Assembly (NCBI RefSeq): GCF_003008595.1 | Contig: NZ_CP027669.1 | Coordinates: forward strand, 3,224,001-3,288,000 | DNA: 64,000 nt | From: Simplicispira suum | GTDB lineage: Bacteria; Pseudomonadota; Gammaproteobacteria; Burkholderiales; Burkholderiaceae_C | Direction: 5' to 3' | Part shown: positions 27,763 to 37,461 of the stretch, in pieces | Numbering within the stretch: position 1 is the first letter of the stretch | Layout of the letters: each line of letters opens with the position of its first letter | Notes under the pieces: generated by a model | What the model was told of the DNA's origin: nothing | What the model saw: the letters and a program-made list of their open reading frames with translations, nothing else | Database searches by the model: none | Program-made: the position numbers and the translations under genes

Positions 27763-28205
27763 ATGCCGAAGTCCCGATTCCAGCGGGGTTCAGTCCCATC
27801 GAGGCGGGTGGCCCGTTCATGCAGAGCAATGGGCCGCTGTATCTGCTGCACCAGGGCCAGGTGGTCAAGTTCGGCTTTCGGGTCGAGCGCAGGCACGTCA
27901 ACCCCATGGACAACTTGCACGGCGGCATGATGGCCAGTTTCTGCGACATGCTGCTGCCGCTCTCGGTGTACCGCAAGGACAGCGCAGTGGGCCCGCGCTT
28001 CCTGCCCACCATCAGTCTGCAAATCGACTACCTGGCCCCAGCGCCGCTGGGCTGCTGGGTGGAGGGCGAAGCTGAGTTGCTGCGCGCCACGCGTTCATTG
28101 GTGTTTGCACAGGGCCTGGTGCGTGCGGATGGCGTACTCTGCGCCCGCGTCAGCGGTGTCTTCAAGATCGGACCGGAGTTCACTCCGGAGACGGCAAAAC
28201 CCTGA
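27759..28205 (+). CDS. PaaI-family hotdog thioesterase
   Basis: A 148-residue hotdog-fold protein. The PaaI-type motif HVNPMDNLHGGMMASFCDM carries the conserved His-Gly-Gly and an Asp in the central helix. It likely hydrolyses acyl- or aryl-CoA thioesters. It starts at GTG 27759 inside the stop of the transglutaminase-like gene (GTGA). Substrate is not evident. Confidence 0.85.
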   Translation: MNAEVPIPAGFSPIEAGGPFMQSNGPLYLLHQGQVVKFGFRVERRHVNPMDNLHGGMMASFCDMLLPLSVYRKDSAVGPRFLPTISLQIDYLAPAPLGCWVEGEAELLRATRSLVFAQGLVRADGVLCARVSGVFKIGPEFTPETAKP

Positions 28206-28456
28206 GATTCGGCCGCTTTCCACGGTGGCTTGACTTGCCATGTCGGCCTGGACCAGAGGCGATCGAAGCAAGGCACTGAGTCCAAGCGAACGCACAGGGC
28301 TTCGCAAAATGAGTGCGGCAGCGGCCACTCAGTGGCGCCTCGGCCTCAACCAGGTCCTGGGACCTGCTCATTCACAGCCCGTCCCAGAGGACTCGGGCAG
28401 TCGGTCGTCAGCTTGCGCATTCCCGGCCACAGGGTGTGCCGTTTTGACGGGCCAAG

Positions 28457-28771
28457 TTGCCTACGCAGACGGGGTTGCGAACAGATATCAGTTTGAGGTT
28501 TTCGGACAAGGACAGGAAACTCAGGGTTGGCAGTCCGGAGCGCTATCCAGACAGCAAAACGTCTTGCGAAAGCTACAAGAAAAAATTTGCGCCCGCCGAG
28601 GTGACGATCGACACGCTTGGGCGCAAGAACGAAAAGACCTTTGTGCTCCCCGCCCGCGTCAAGGTCTCCGATCTCAAGGCCGGGGTGCAGGCCAAGGTCG
28701 TGAAGGGCAGAACGCTCGCCGTGGTGTCTGGCCGTTTTGAGTTGGAGGAAGTGCCAACTCGAAGCAAGTAG
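28457..28771 (+). CDS. hypothetical protein, possibly the 3' remnant of a longer gene
   Basis: An open frame of 104 residues whose last 70 residues (KFAPAEVTIDTLGRKNEKT to ELEEVP) show coding-type third-position GC. The only start is TTG 28457, without a clear ribosome site, and the 250 bp upstream (28206-28456) hold no recognisable gene and are not in a consistent frame. It may be the tail of a broken gene. Family not recognised. It converges on the chromate transporter genes. Confidence 0.4.
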   Translation: MPTQTGLRTDISLRFSDKDRKLRVGSPERYPDSKTSCESYKKKFAPAEVTIDTLGRKNEKTFVLPARVKVSDLKAGVQAKVVKGRTLAVVSGRFELEEVPTRSK

Positions 28772-28785
28772 CAGAAGTCTGCCGG

Positions 28786-29388
28786 CTATACCCAGCCCAC
28801 GGCCCCGAGCAAGGCACCCGCAGCCAGCAGCCACAGCAGGTGCAGCCGGGTGCGCCAGACCAACAGGCCGCAGACAACGCTCAGCAGCCACAGTGGCCAG
28901 TCGGTGGCTGCCACGCCGTGCGCGCGTCCCAGCACCCAGGCAGTGGCGCACACCAGTCCGACCACGATGGGCGCCATGCCCTGGCGAAAGGCGCGGACGC
29001 TGCGGCGCTGGCGGTTGCGGTGGGCCCAGCGCGTGGCCAGCAGGGTGAGTGTCGTGCTGGGCAGCATGATGCCCAGCATGCACACGGCAGCGCCCATCAG
29101 CGCCCAGGCCCAGGTGGCTGCGGCGCTGCTGCCGGCCTGCGCTGCCGCGTTCAGCCCCACATTCCAGCCGAGCAGTGCGATGAACAACACATTGGGGCCG
29201 GGAGCCGCCTGCGCGAGTGCAATGCTGGCGCCAAACTGGGGGTCGCTGATCCAGCCATGCTCCGCCACCAGGATGCGGTGCATGTCGGGCGCTGTGCTGA
29301 TGGCGCCGCCCACCGCCATCAGCGACAGCGCGAGGTAGTAGCCCAGCAGGTGCAGCCAGCTTGACCAGTCCAGCGCCATGGCCGTCAT
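28786..29388 (-). CDS. chrA: chromate transporter, second half (ChrA/CHR domain)
   Basis: The 200-residue membrane protein is one CHR domain of a split (short-chain) chromate transporter. Family marks are ALSLMAVGGAISTAPDMHR and the AQAAPGPNVLFIALLGW segment. It starts at ATG 29388, overlapping the stop of the other half as ATGA, so the two halves are made together and probably pair in the membrane. The function is chromate or related oxyanion export. Confidence 0.9.
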   Translation of the reverse strand: MTAMALDWSSWLHLLGYYLALSLMAVGGAISTAPDMHRILVAEHGWISDPQFGASIALAQAAPGPNVLFIALLGWNVGLNAAAQAGSSAAATWAWALMGAAVCMLGIMLPSTTLTLLATRWAHRNRQRRSVRAFRQGMAPIVVGLVCATAWVLGRAHGVAATDWPLWLLSVVCGLLVWRTRLHLLWLLAAGALLGAVGWV

Positions 29389-29963
29389 GGCCGCCCCAAC
29401 CGGTGCCAGCTGAGCGCGCAGGCTGCGCCGCCCAGAACCAGCAGGACCCACGGCAGCGGAATACGCAATCCAGCAATGGCCAGGGTGGTGAGCAAGGCCA
29501 GCGCACCGGCCGTGGGCCAGCCCAGCGGGTGCTGGAGCAGGGCCGTGCCCAGCTTGATGGCCATGCCGCCTATCAGGCCAGCGGCCACGGCGCCCATGCC
29601 GCGCAAGGCTCCCGCCATGGCAGGGTGGTCGGCAAAATGCGCATACACCGTGGCTGCGATCAGCAGCAAGACCGTAGGCGCCGCCAGCATGCCCGCCAGC
29701 GCCGCCAGCGCGCCGCGCACACCGAAGTAGCGGTCGCCCATCATCACGGCAAGGTTGACCACATTGGGCCCCGGCATGACCTGGGCGACGGCCCAATCCT
29801 CAATGAATTCCTCGTTCGTCATCCAGCGCCGGCGCTCTACCAGTTCGCGCTGCACCACGGCCAGCACGCCGCCAAAGCCCTGCAGAGCCAGGGTGGTAAA
29901 GGCGAGAAACAGGGCGCGGGGATTTTCCGGGCGGAACGCCGGAGTGTGCGATGGGGGAGTCAT
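29385..29963 (-). CDS. chrA: chromate transporter, first half (ChrA/CHR domain)
   Basis: A 192-residue CHR-domain membrane protein with the N-terminal signature LALQGFGGVLAVVQRELVER and the conserved VAQVMPGPNVVNLAVMMG loop. ATG 29963 is used; a TTG one codon upstream adds nothing. It is the first gene of the pair, and a palindromic repeat lies just ahead of it. Two separate CHR proteins in tandem is a known arrangement for this transporter family. Confidence 0.9.
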   Translation of the reverse strand: MTPPSHTPAFRPENPRALFLAFTTLALQGFGGVLAVVQRELVERRRWMTNEEFIEDWAVAQVMPGPNVVNLAVMMGDRYFGVRGALAALAGMLAAPTVLLLIAATVYAHFADHPAMAGALRGMGAVAAGLIGGMAIKLGTALLQHPLGWPTAGALALLTTLAIAGLRIPLPWVLLVLGGAACALSWHRLGRP

Positions 29964-29975
29964 CAAAAATCAATT

Positions 29976-30018
29976 AAAAATGGCTTCTAGCGCTTATCGG
30001 TATTGCGTAAGCAGCTAT
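29976..30018 (-). repeat. palindromic repeat copy
   Basis: aaaaatggcttctagcgctt then atcggtattgcgtaagcagctat, 12 bp upstream of the chromate transporter start codon. It may carry part of the leader of that gene. Confidence 0.75.
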
Positions 30019-30118
30019 CTATTTGGAAGCATTGATGCTCCTGGTGCGATGGCGATGCTACGCGCTTTGGCGGCACTGTGTCGGCGCGCCACCCGGCATT
30101 GCCGTGCTGCACGTACCC

Positions 30119-30146
30119 AAAAAAAAGAGCCGGTGAATACACCGGC
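30119..30146 (-). terminator. rho-independent terminator after the small membrane ORF
   Basis: On the minus strand a 7-bp stem GCCGGTG/CACCGGC with loop TATT is followed by TCTTTTTTTT. It lies 31 nt downstream of the stop of the 24-residue ORF and would end the transcript of the AI-2E-family gene and this ORF. Confidence 0.85.
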
Positions 30147-30177
30147 CCCTTGATGGGTTGGAGTGGATTGTGATGCG

Positions 30178-30252
30178 TCAAAACACGCCAAACAGCATCA
30201 GCAGCAGCACAACACTCAACGGAACTCCCAGAAGCCAGGCAATGATAGGCAT
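30178..30252 (-). CDS. 24-residue single-span membrane protein
   Basis: A short frame encoding MPIIAWLLGVPLSVVLLLML plus four residues, almost entirely one hydrophobic helix. It has a strong ribosome site (AAGGAG seven bases before ATG) and is followed by a clean terminator, so it is very probably translated. It lies 91 nt downstream of the AI-2E-family gene on the same strand. I have seen similar tiny proteins in related genomes, but no role is known to me. Confidence 0.65.
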   Translation of the reverse strand: MPIIAWLLGVPLSVVLLLMLFGVF

Positions 30253-30343
30253 GTCGATCTCCTTGATTTCAGATGGCTCCACTGTAGGAGCGCCTCTGCA
30301 TCGCCAGCGTGAGTCAATGCCAAGGGTGGACGTAGCCGCGCAC

Positions 30344-31393
30344 CTACAGGCTGTCTCCCGGTGCAAACAGGTCCCAGCAGGCCATGAACAGCGCAGCTAC
30401 CACCGGTCCGATGACAAAGCCATTGAGGCCCAGCAGCGTCATGCCGCCCAGGGTGGAAATCAGGATCACGTAGTCGGGCATCTTGGTGTCGCGCCCCACC
30501 AGAATCGGGCGCAGGACGTTGTCCACCATGCCAATGACCGCGACGCCGAAAGCGGTCAACACGGCCGCCTGCCAAAGGGCGCCGGTAGCAAAGAAATAGA
30601 TGGCCACGGGCGCCCAGATGAGCCCCGCGCCAATGGCGGGCAGCAACGAGAGAAACGCCATCAGCACGCCCCACAGAATGGGGCCCTGCACACCGAGCAC
30701 CCAGAAAATCAGCCCGCCCAGCAGGCCCTGGCAGGCGGCCACCATGAGGTTGCCCTTGAGCGTGGCGCGAATCACGGTAGTGAACTTGCTACTCAAATTG
30801 GATTTTTGGCTTTCTTTCAGCGGCACGGCGTTGCGGATGCGGGCAGCGAGTGTTCGGCCATCGCGCAGCAGAAAGAACAGCAGGTACAGCATGACGCCCA
30901 GGCTCACCACAAACTGCAGCGTGTTCTGGCCGATGTTGAGCGCCCGCGTGGCGATGAGCTGGCTGGCCTGCACGGAAACGGCGGAAAGCTTTTCCTGCAC
31001 GGCAGAAACACTGGTCAGCTGCATGCGATCGAGCCAATCCATGGCCCAGGCAGGCATGGCATCAATCACCTGCTGAAAGTAAGCGCCAAAATTGAGTTGG
31101 CCTGATTTGATGCGCTCGTACAGAAGAGTCGCTTCCTGCACCAGCGCAACGCTCAGCAGGCTCACCGGCAGGATGACCAGCACCAGACACAAAAGCAAGG
31201 TGCACAGCGCTGCCAGATTGCGGCGACGCGGCATCCGCGCCAGCAGCCTGCGGTGCAGGGGGGCAAACAAAATGGCCAGTGCCACGCCCCAGAACACTGC
31301 TTCGTAGTACGGCCACAGGATCGCCAGGAAGGCGATGGAGACCGCAATGAGGATCAGCAAAAAAGTACGGTCTTGAAGTTTTGGGTCCGTCAT
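30344..31393 (-). CDS. AI-2E family (PerM/YdiK-like) membrane transporter
   Basis: The 349-residue inner-membrane protein has seven or eight hydrophobic segments and the family pattern: an N-terminal pair of helices (LLILIAVSIAFLAILWPYYE), a charged middle region, and the C-terminal block PAIGAGLIWAPVAIYF to LNGFVIGPVVAALFMACWD. Members export autoinducer-2 or other solutes, or act as Na+/H+ antiporters. ATG 31393 is the family start. Confidence 0.88.
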   Translation of the reverse strand: MTDPKLQDRTFLLILIAVSIAFLAILWPYYEAVFWGVALAILFAPLHRRLLARMPRRRNLAALCTLLLCLVLVILPVSLLSVALVQEATLLYERIKSGQLNFGAYFQQVIDAMPAWAMDWLDRMQLTSVSAVQEKLSAVSVQASQLIATRALNIGQNTLQFVVSLGVMLYLLFFLLRDGRTLAARIRNAVPLKESQKSNLSSKFTTVIRATLKGNLMVAACQGLLGGLIFWVLGVQGPILWGVLMAFLSLLPAIGAGLIWAPVAIYFFATGALWQAAVLTAFGVAVIGMVDNVLRPILVGRDTKMPDYVILISTLGGMTLLGLNGFVIGPVVAALFMACWDLFAPGDSL

Positions 31394-31627
31394 GAAAGCA
31401 TGTCCTGGCAGGAAAATAAGGCGGCGCAAAAGGCAGGAATGGCGCGCGAGCGCTGAATGTACCGGAGAGTCCGTGCAAGCCCGGTGAAACGCCATCGGTG
31501 GCACAATGGCGCCCGTACCAAGGCCCTTCCCCAGCCACAGTCGCATCCGCCAACCGGTTCAGCCGTGTCGCGGAAGGTTTCTTAAACCACCTAATGCTTT
31601 CAGGAGAAAGCGAAAGGCCAGCGGAAC

Positions 31628-34507
31628 ATGAGCGAGACAACGTCCGTTTATCAAGCCTACCAAGGCAACACCTATCTCTTCGGTGGCAATGCGCCGTATG
31701 TCGAAGAGATGTACGAGAACTATCTCGCCAACCCAGGCAGCGTGCCCGACAACTGGCGCGAGTATTTCGACGCTCTGCAGCATGTGCCCGCCGCCGACGG
31801 CAGCGATGCCCGCGATGTGCCCCACCTTCCGGTGGTCAACGCATTTGCCGAACGTGCCAAACAGGGCGGAACCAGAGTGGTTCAGGCGCACGGCGCCGAT
31901 TCGGATCTGGGGCGCAAGCGCGTTTCGGTGCAGCAGCTCATTGCCGCCTACCGCAACGTCGGCCAGCGCTGGGCCGACCTCGATCCGCTCAAGCGCACCG
32001 AGCGCCCCGACATTCCCGAGCTCGAGCCCGCGTTCTACGATTTCAAGGACGCCGATCAGGAAACGGTGTTCAACACCAGCAACACCTTCTTCGGCAAAGA
32101 GACCATGCCGCTGCGCGAGATGATCAACGCGCTGCGCGAAACCTATTGCGGCGCGATCGGCGCCGAGTTCATGTACGCCACCGACCAGACGCAAAAGCGC
32201 TGGTGGCAGCAAAAGCTTGAAAGCATCCGCTCCAAGCCGGTGTTCAATGCCGAGCAGAAAAAGCATATTCTTGAGCGCCTGACGGCCGCCGAAGGCCTGG
32301 AGCGCTTCCTGCACACCAAGTACGTTGGCCAAAAGCGCTTCTCGCTCGAAGGTGGCGAGAGCTTTATCGTCGCCATGGATGAGCTGATTCAGTCCGCTGG
32401 CGCCAAGGGAGTGCAAGAGATTGTGATCGGCATGGCCCACCGTGGGCGCCTGAACGTGCTGGTCAATACCCTGGGCAAGATGCCCAAGGACTTGTTCGCC
32501 GAGTTCGACCATACGGCCCCGGAAGATCTGCCGTCGGGCGACGTCAAGTACCACCAGGGTTTCAGCTCGGATGTCTCCACGCCCGGCGGACCGGTGCACC
32601 TGACCCTGGCTTTCAACCCCTCGCACCTCGAAATCGTCAACCCCGTGGTGGAAGGCTCGGTGCGCGCGCGCATGGACCGTCGGGACGATCCGGACGGCAA
32701 GCAGGTGCTGCCCGTTCTGGTGCACGGCGATGCGGCTTTTGCCGGCCAGGGCGTTGTTCAAGAGACCTTGGCGCTGGCGCAAACACGGGGCTATTCCACC
32801 GGCGGTACGGTGCACATCGTCATAAACAACCAGATCGGCTTTACCACCAGCGACCCGCGCGACAGCCGCTCCACGCTGTACTGCACCGACGTGGTCAAGA
32901 TGATCGAGTCGCCGGTGCTGCACGTGAATGGCGACGATCCGGAAGCCGTGGCGCTGGCGACACAGCTCGCGCTGGAATTCCGCATGGAGTTCCGCAAGGA
33001 CGTGGTGGTGGACATCATCTGCTTCCGAAAGCTCGGCCACAACGAGCAGGACACGCCCAGCCTGACGCAGCCGTTGATGTACAAAAAAATCGGCCAGCAC
33101 CCAGGTACGCGCAAGATGTACGCCGACCGCTTGGCCGCACAAGGCCTGGGCAACGAGCTGGGTGACGAAATGGTTCGCGACTACCGCGCCGCCATGGATG
33201 CTGGTCGCCACACCGCTGAGCGCGTGCTGACCAACTTCAAGAGCAAGTACGCCGTCGATTGGACGCCGTTCCTCGACAAGAAGTGGACCGATGCCGGCGA
33301 CACCGCCATTCCGCTCGCCGAGTGGAAGCGCCTGGCTGAACGCATCACCACCATCCCCGAGTCCGTCACGCCGCACCAGCTGGTGAAGAAGGTGTATGAC
33401 GACCGGGCCGCCATGGGTCGCGGCGAGCACCCGGTGGACTGGGGCATGGGCGAGCACATGGCCTTTGCTTCGCTGGTCGCCAGCGGCTACCCGGTGCGCC
33501 TGTCGGGTGAGGACTGTGGCCGTGGCACCTTTACCCACCGCCATGCCGTCATCCACGACCAGAAGCGCGAGAAATGGAATGAGGGCACCTACACCCCGTT
33601 GCAGAACGTGACTGAAAACCAGGCGCCGTTCACCGTCATCGATTCGATTCTCTCGGAAGAGGCGGTGCTGGCCTTTGAGTACGGCTACGCGTCCAACGAC
33701 CCGAACACGCTCGTCATCTGGGAGGCGCAGTTTGGCGACTTTGCCAACGGTGCGCAGGTGGTCATTGACCAGTTCATTGCTTCGGGCGAAGTGAAATGGG
33801 GCCGGGTCAATGGCATCGCGCTGATGCTGCCGCACGGCTACGAAGGCCAGGGGCCGGAACACAGTTCGGCGCGCCTGGAGCGTTTCATGCAGCTGTCTGC
33901 CGACACCAATATGCAGGTTGTGCAGCCGACGACGGCCAGCCAGATCTTCCACGTGCTGCGACGCCAGATGGTTCGCAACCTGAGGAAGCCGCTCATCATC
34001 ATGACGCCCAAGTCGCTCCTGCGGAACAAGGACGCGGCCTCGCCGTTGTCCGAGTTCACCAAGGGCGCATTCCAGACGGTCATCCCGGAGCAGAACGAGG
34101 ACGTGGTGGGAAATGCCGCCAAGGTCAAACGCCTGATCGCCTGCTCGGGCAAGGTGTACTACGACCTGGTCAAGCGGCGCACCGAAATGGAGAGTCTGGA
34201 AGTAGCCATCGTGCGCGTCGAGCAGCTCTATCCGTTTCCGCACAAAGCCTTTGCCGCAGAACTCAAGCGCTTCCCCAAGGTGACCGAGATCGTGTGGTGC
34301 CAGGACGAGCCGCAAAACCAGGGTGCCTGGTTCTTCGTGCAGCACTACATCCACGAAAACATGCTCGATGGGCAAAAGCTCGGCTATTCGGGCCGCGCTG
34401 CCTCGGCGTCGCCGGCTGTGGGTTACTCGCACCTGCACCAGGAGCAGCAGAAGTCGCTGGTCGAAGGTGCGTTCGGCAAGCTCAAGGGGTTTGTGCTGTC
34501 CAAGTAA
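31628..34507 (+). CDS. sucA: 2-oxoglutarate dehydrogenase E1 component
   Basis: SucA is the thiamine-diphosphate decarboxylase of the 2-oxoglutarate dehydrogenase complex in the TCA cycle. The 959-residue protein starts at ATG 31628 and has the E1 marks YLFGGNAPYVEEMY, GMAHRGRLNVLVNTLGK and the C-terminal WCQDEPQNQGAWFF. It leads an operon with sucB (48-nt gap), lpdA and zapE. The 234 bp upstream hold its promoter, divergent from the AI-2E-family gene. Confidence 0.97.
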   Translation: MSETTSVYQAYQGNTYLFGGNAPYVEEMYENYLANPGSVPDNWREYFDALQHVPAADGSDARDVPHLPVVNAFAERAKQGGTRVVQAHGADSDLGRKRVSVQQLIAAYRNVGQRWADLDPLKRTERPDIPELEPAFYDFKDADQETVFNTSNTFFGKETMPLREMINALRETYCGAIGAEFMYATDQTQKRWWQQKLESIRSKPVFNAEQKKHILERLTAAEGLERFLHTKYVGQKRFSLEGGESFIVAMDELIQSAGAKGVQEIVIGMAHRGRLNVLVNTLGKMPKDLFAEFDHTAPEDLPSGDVKYHQGFSSDVSTPGGPVHLTLAFNPSHLEIVNPVVEGSVRARMDRRDDPDGKQVLPVLVHGDAAFAGQGVVQETLALAQTRGYSTGGTVHIVINNQIGFTTSDPRDSRSTLYCTDVVKMIESPVLHVNGDDPEAVALATQLALEFRMEFRKDVVVDIICFRKLGHNEQDTPSLTQPLMYKKIGQHPGTRKMYADRLAAQGLGNELGDEMVRDYRAAMDAGRHTAERVLTNFKSKYAVDWTPFLDKKWTDAGDTAIPLAEWKRLAERITTIPESVTPHQLVKKVYDDRAAMGRGEHPVDWGMGEHMAFASLVASGYPVRLSGEDCGRGTFTHRHAVIHDQKREKWNEGTYTPLQNVTENQAPFTVIDSILSEEAVLAFEYGYASNDPNTLVIWEAQFGDFANGAQVVIDQFIASGEVKWGRVNGIALMLPHGYEGQGPEHSSARLERFMQLSADTNMQVVQPTTASQIFHVLRRQMVRNLRKPLIIMTPKSLLRNKDAASPLSEFTKGAFQTVIPEQNEDVVGNAAKVKRLIACSGKVYYDLVKRRTEMESLEVAIVRVEQLYPFPHKAFAAELKRFPKVTEIVWCQDEPQNQGAWFFVQHYIHENMLDGQKLGYSGRAASASPAVGYSHLHQEQQKSLVEGAFGKLKGFVLSK

Positions 34508-34555
34508 GGCGGCAACCCGACTCCAGACCAAACCCCACATTTCCGAAAGATTGAT

Positions 34556-35821
34556 ATGGCTATCGTAGAAGTCAAAGTTCCGCAGCTCTCCGAATCCGTG
34601 GCGGAAGCCACCATGCTCAACTGGAAGAAGAAGGCCGGAGAGGCCGTCGCCATCGACGAAATCCTGATCGAGATCGAAACCGACAAGGTGGTGCTCGAAG
34701 TGCCCGCACCCGCTGCCGGCGTGCTTAGCGAAATTATCGAGGCCGATGGCGCCACGGTGATTGCCGAGCAGCTCATTGCCCGCATCGACACCGAAGCGGT
34801 CGCAGGCGCTTCTGCTCCTGCGGCGGCAGCGCCGACGGCAGCAGCGCCCGCTCCCGCAGCAGCGGCCCCTGCGGCCACCAGTGGCGCAAAGAGCAACGTC
34901 GCCATGCCCGCCGCCGCCAAGCTGCTCGCAGAAAACAAGATGTCGGCCGCCGACATCTCCGGCACCGGCCGCGATGGCCGCGTGACCAAGGGCGACGTGC
35001 TCGGTGCCATGGCTCCGGGCGCACCCAAGGCCGCTGCTGCACCCAGCAGCATTCCTACGGGCGTGCCGACGAAATCGTTGCCTCAGGTGGCGGCGCCGTC
35101 GAGCCTGAGCAGCCTGGGCGACCGCCCCGAGCAACGCGTTCCCATGAGCCGCCTGCGCGCGCGCATTGCCGAGCGTCTGCTGCAGTCGCAATCGACCAAT
35201 GCCATCCTGACCACGTTCAACGAAGTGAACATGGCCCCGGTGATGGAGATGCGCAAGAAGTTCCAGGATGCCTTCACCAAGGAGCACGGCGTCAAAATCG
35301 GCTTCATGAGCTTCTTCGTCAAGGCGGCGGTGCACGCGCTCAAGAAGTTTCCGGTCATCAACGCCAGCATCGACGGCAACGACGTGGTCTACCACGGCTA
35401 TTTCGACATCGGCATTGCCGTAGGGAGCCCGCGCGGCCTGGTGGTGCCGATTTTGCGCAACGCCGACCAGATGAGCTTTGCCGACATCGAGAAAAAGATT
35501 GCCGAGTACGGCCAGAAAGCCAAGGACGGCAAGCTCGGCATCGAGGAGATGACGGGTGGCACGTTCTCTATTTCCAACGGCGGCACCTTTGGCTCCATGC
35601 TATCGACCCCCATCATCAACCCGCCGCAGTCGGCCATCCTGGGCGTGCACGCCACCAAGGACCGCGCCGTGGTGGAGAACGGCCAGATCGTCATCCGCCC
35701 GATGAACTACCTGGCGCTGTCGTACGACCACCGCATCATCGACGGCCGCGAAGCCGTGCTCGGTCTGGTGGCAATGAAGGACGCGTTGGAAGACCCTTCG
35801 CGCCTGCTGTTCGATATTTAA
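34556..35821 (+). CDS. sucB: dihydrolipoyl succinyltransferase (2-oxoglutarate dehydrogenase E2)
   Basis: The 421-residue core subunit of the complex. An N-terminal lipoyl domain carries the modified lysine in [11 protein letters not shown] (about residue 43), followed by an Ala/Pro-rich linker, a peripheral-subunit-binding segment ([20 protein letters not shown]) and the catalytic domain ending with the active-site motif [14 protein letters not shown]. It stands between sucA and lpdA. Confidence 0.97.
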   Translation: MAIVEVKVPQLSESVAEATMLNWKKKAGEAVAIDEILIEIETDKVVLEVPAPAAGVLSEIIEADGATVIAEQLIARIDTEAVAGASAPAAAAPTAAAPAPAAAAPAATSGAKSNVAMPAAAKLLAENKMSAADISGTGRDGRVTKGDVLGAMAPGAPKAAAAPSSIPTGVPTKSLPQVAAPSSLSSLGDRPEQRVPMSRLRARIAERLLQSQSTNAILTTFNEVNMAPVMEMRKKFQDAFTKEHGVKIGFMSFFVKAAVHALKKFPVINASIDGNDVVYHGYFDIGIAVGSPRGLVVPILRNADQMSFADIEKKIAEYGQKAKDGKLGIEEMTGGTFSISNGGTFGSMLSTPIINPPQSAILGVHATKDRAVVENGQIVIRPMNYLALSYDHRIIDGREAVLGLVAMKDALEDPSRLLFDI

Positions 35822-35824
35822 ACC

Positions 35825-35910
35825 ACCCCCGAAGCGCCTTCGGCGCTCCCCCCTCAAGGGGGCGCACCCAGCGGCCCGGCAAAGCCGGTTCCGCGGGTGC
35901 CCTGGCAATG
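35825..35910 (+). repeat. GC-rich intergenic hairpin cluster between sucB and lpdA
   Basis: Three short hairpins follow one another: agcgcc-ttc-ggcgct (35833-35847), a C-run/G-run pair (35848-35862) and ccggc-aaa-gccgg (around 35875-35890). I remember similar GC-rich composite hairpins as common intergenic repeats in Comamonadaceae. It may tune lpdA expression relative to sucAB. Confidence 0.55.
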
Positions 35911-35953
35911 GCCGGCCGCAGGGCAGCGTCGGCCGATCTTCAAGGAGCACAAC

Positions 35954-37381
35954 ATGAGCAAACAATTCGACGTCATCGTCATCGGCGGTGGCCCTGGCGG
36001 CTATATCGGTGCCATCCGCGCGGCCCAGTTGGGCTTCAACGTGGCCTGCATCGACGAGTGGAAAAACGACAAGGGGGGCCCTGCACCAGGCGGCACCTGC
36101 ACCAATGTGGGCTGCATTCCATCGAAGGCACTGCTGCAATCGTCAGAGCATTTCGAGCATGCCAACAAACACTTTGCCGACCATGGCATCACCGCCACGG
36201 GCGTGAAGATGGACGTCGCGAAGATGGTGGGCCGCAAGGACGCCGTGGTCAAGCAGAACAACGACGGCATCCTGTATTTGTTCAAGAAGAACAAGATCAG
36301 CTTCTTCCATGGCCGCGGCTCGTTTGTCAAAGCCGTGGACAGCGGCTACGAGATCAAGGTGGCCGGCAGCACGGAGGAGACGCTGACGGCCAAGCAGGTC
36401 ATCGTCGCGACGGGTTCCAATGCGCGTGTCCTGCCCGGCGTTGAGTTTGACGAGGAGCGCATTCTGTCGAATGACGGCGCGCTGGCACTTGGGGGTGTTC
36501 CCAAGACGCTCGGCGTCATCGGTTCGGGTGTGATTGGCCTGGAGCTGGGTTCGGTCTGGCGCCGCCTGGGCGCCGATGTGACCATCCTCGAAGGCCTGCC
36601 CACCTTCCTCGGTGCGGTGGACGAGCAGATTGCCAAGGAAGCCAAGAAAGCGTTCGACAAGCAAGGCCTCAAGATCGAATTGGGCGTGAAAATCGGTGAG
36701 GTGAGGTCCGGCAAGAAGGGCGTGAGCGTCGCCTACACCAACGCCAAGGGCGAGGCCAAAGCACTGGAGGTGGACAAGCTCATCGTCTCCATCGGCCGCG
36801 TACCCAATACCATTGGTTTGAATGCCGAGGCTGTGGGCCTCAAGCTCGACGAGCGTGGCGCGATTGTTGTCGATGCCGATTGCAAGACCAATCTGCCCGG
36901 TGTCTGGGCGGTAGGCGACGTGGTGCGTGGCCCCATGCTGGCCCACAAGGCCGAGGAAGAGGGCGTGGCCGTGGCCGAGCGCATGGCCGGCCAGCATGGG
37001 CACGTCAACTTCCACACCATTCCCTGGGTCATCTACACCAGCCCCGAGATTTCGTGGGTGGGCCGCACCGAGCAGCAGCTCAAGCAGGATGGCGTGGCGT
37101 ACAAGGTGGGCACCTTCCCGTTCCTGGCCAATGGCCGTGCGCGGGCTTTGGGCGACACCACGGGCATGGTCAAGTTCCTGGCCGACGCCGCTACAGACGA
37201 AATCCTCGGCGTGCACATCGTTGGTCCACAAGCCAGCGAGTTGATCGCTGAAGCCGTGGTGGCCATGGAGTTCAAAGCCAGCAGCGAAGACATCGCGCGC
37301 ATCTGCCACGCGCATCCCACGCTGTCCGAGTCGATGAAAGAAGCGGCACTGGCAGTCGATAAGCGGACGCTGAACTTCTAA
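35954..37381 (+). CDS. lpdA: dihydrolipoyl dehydrogenase (E3)
   Basis: The 475-residue flavoprotein reoxidises lipoamide of the 2-oxoglutarate dehydrogenase complex. It has the FAD loop [15 protein letters not shown], the redox disulfide [16 protein letters not shown], the NAD loop [17 protein letters not shown], and the catalytic His-Glu in [16 protein letters not shown] 35954 follows AAGGAG. It is the third gene of the suc operon. Confidence 0.97.
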   Translation: MSKQFDVIVIGGGPGGYIGAIRAAQLGFNVACIDEWKNDKGGPAPGGTCTNVGCIPSKALLQSSEHFEHANKHFADHGITATGVKMDVAKMVGRKDAVVKQNNDGILYLFKKNKISFFHGRGSFVKAVDSGYEIKVAGSTEETLTAKQVIVATGSNARVLPGVEFDEERILSNDGALALGGVPKTLGVIGSGVIGLELGSVWRRLGADVTILEGLPTFLGAVDEQIAKEAKKAFDKQGLKIELGVKIGEVRSGKKGVSVAYTNAKGEAKALEVDKLIVSIGRVPNTIGLNAEAVGLKLDERGAIVVDADCKTNLPGVWAVGDVVRGPMLAHKAEEEGVAVAERMAGQHGHVNFHTIPWVIYTSPEISWVGRTEQQLKQDGVAYKVGTFPFLANGRARALGDTTGMVKFLADAATDEILGVHIVGPQASELIAEAVVAMEFKASSEDIARICHAHPTLSESMKEAALAVDKRTLNF

Positions 37382-37397
37382 GGCAGAATTGGTGGTG

Positions 37398-37445
37398 AAA
37401 TTGGCCTCCAGCGCTTACTAGGTAAGCGTTGGCGACTATATTTTT
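37398..37445 (-). repeat. palindromic repeat copy upstream of zapE
   Basis: aaattggcctccagcgctta then ctaggtaagcgttggcgact atattttt, between lpdA and zapE. A TTG inside it (37429) opens a frame running into zapE. Confidence 0.8.
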
Positions 37446-37461
37446 AATAGCGAAAGCGGCT

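Noticed and set aside
31559..35395. A very long open frame (over 1200 codons) on the minus strand opposite sucA and sucB
   Set aside because: It is antisense to two clearly conserved genes, has His/Arg/Val/Gly-rich low-information composition and no recognisable domain; it is an effect of high GC codon use.
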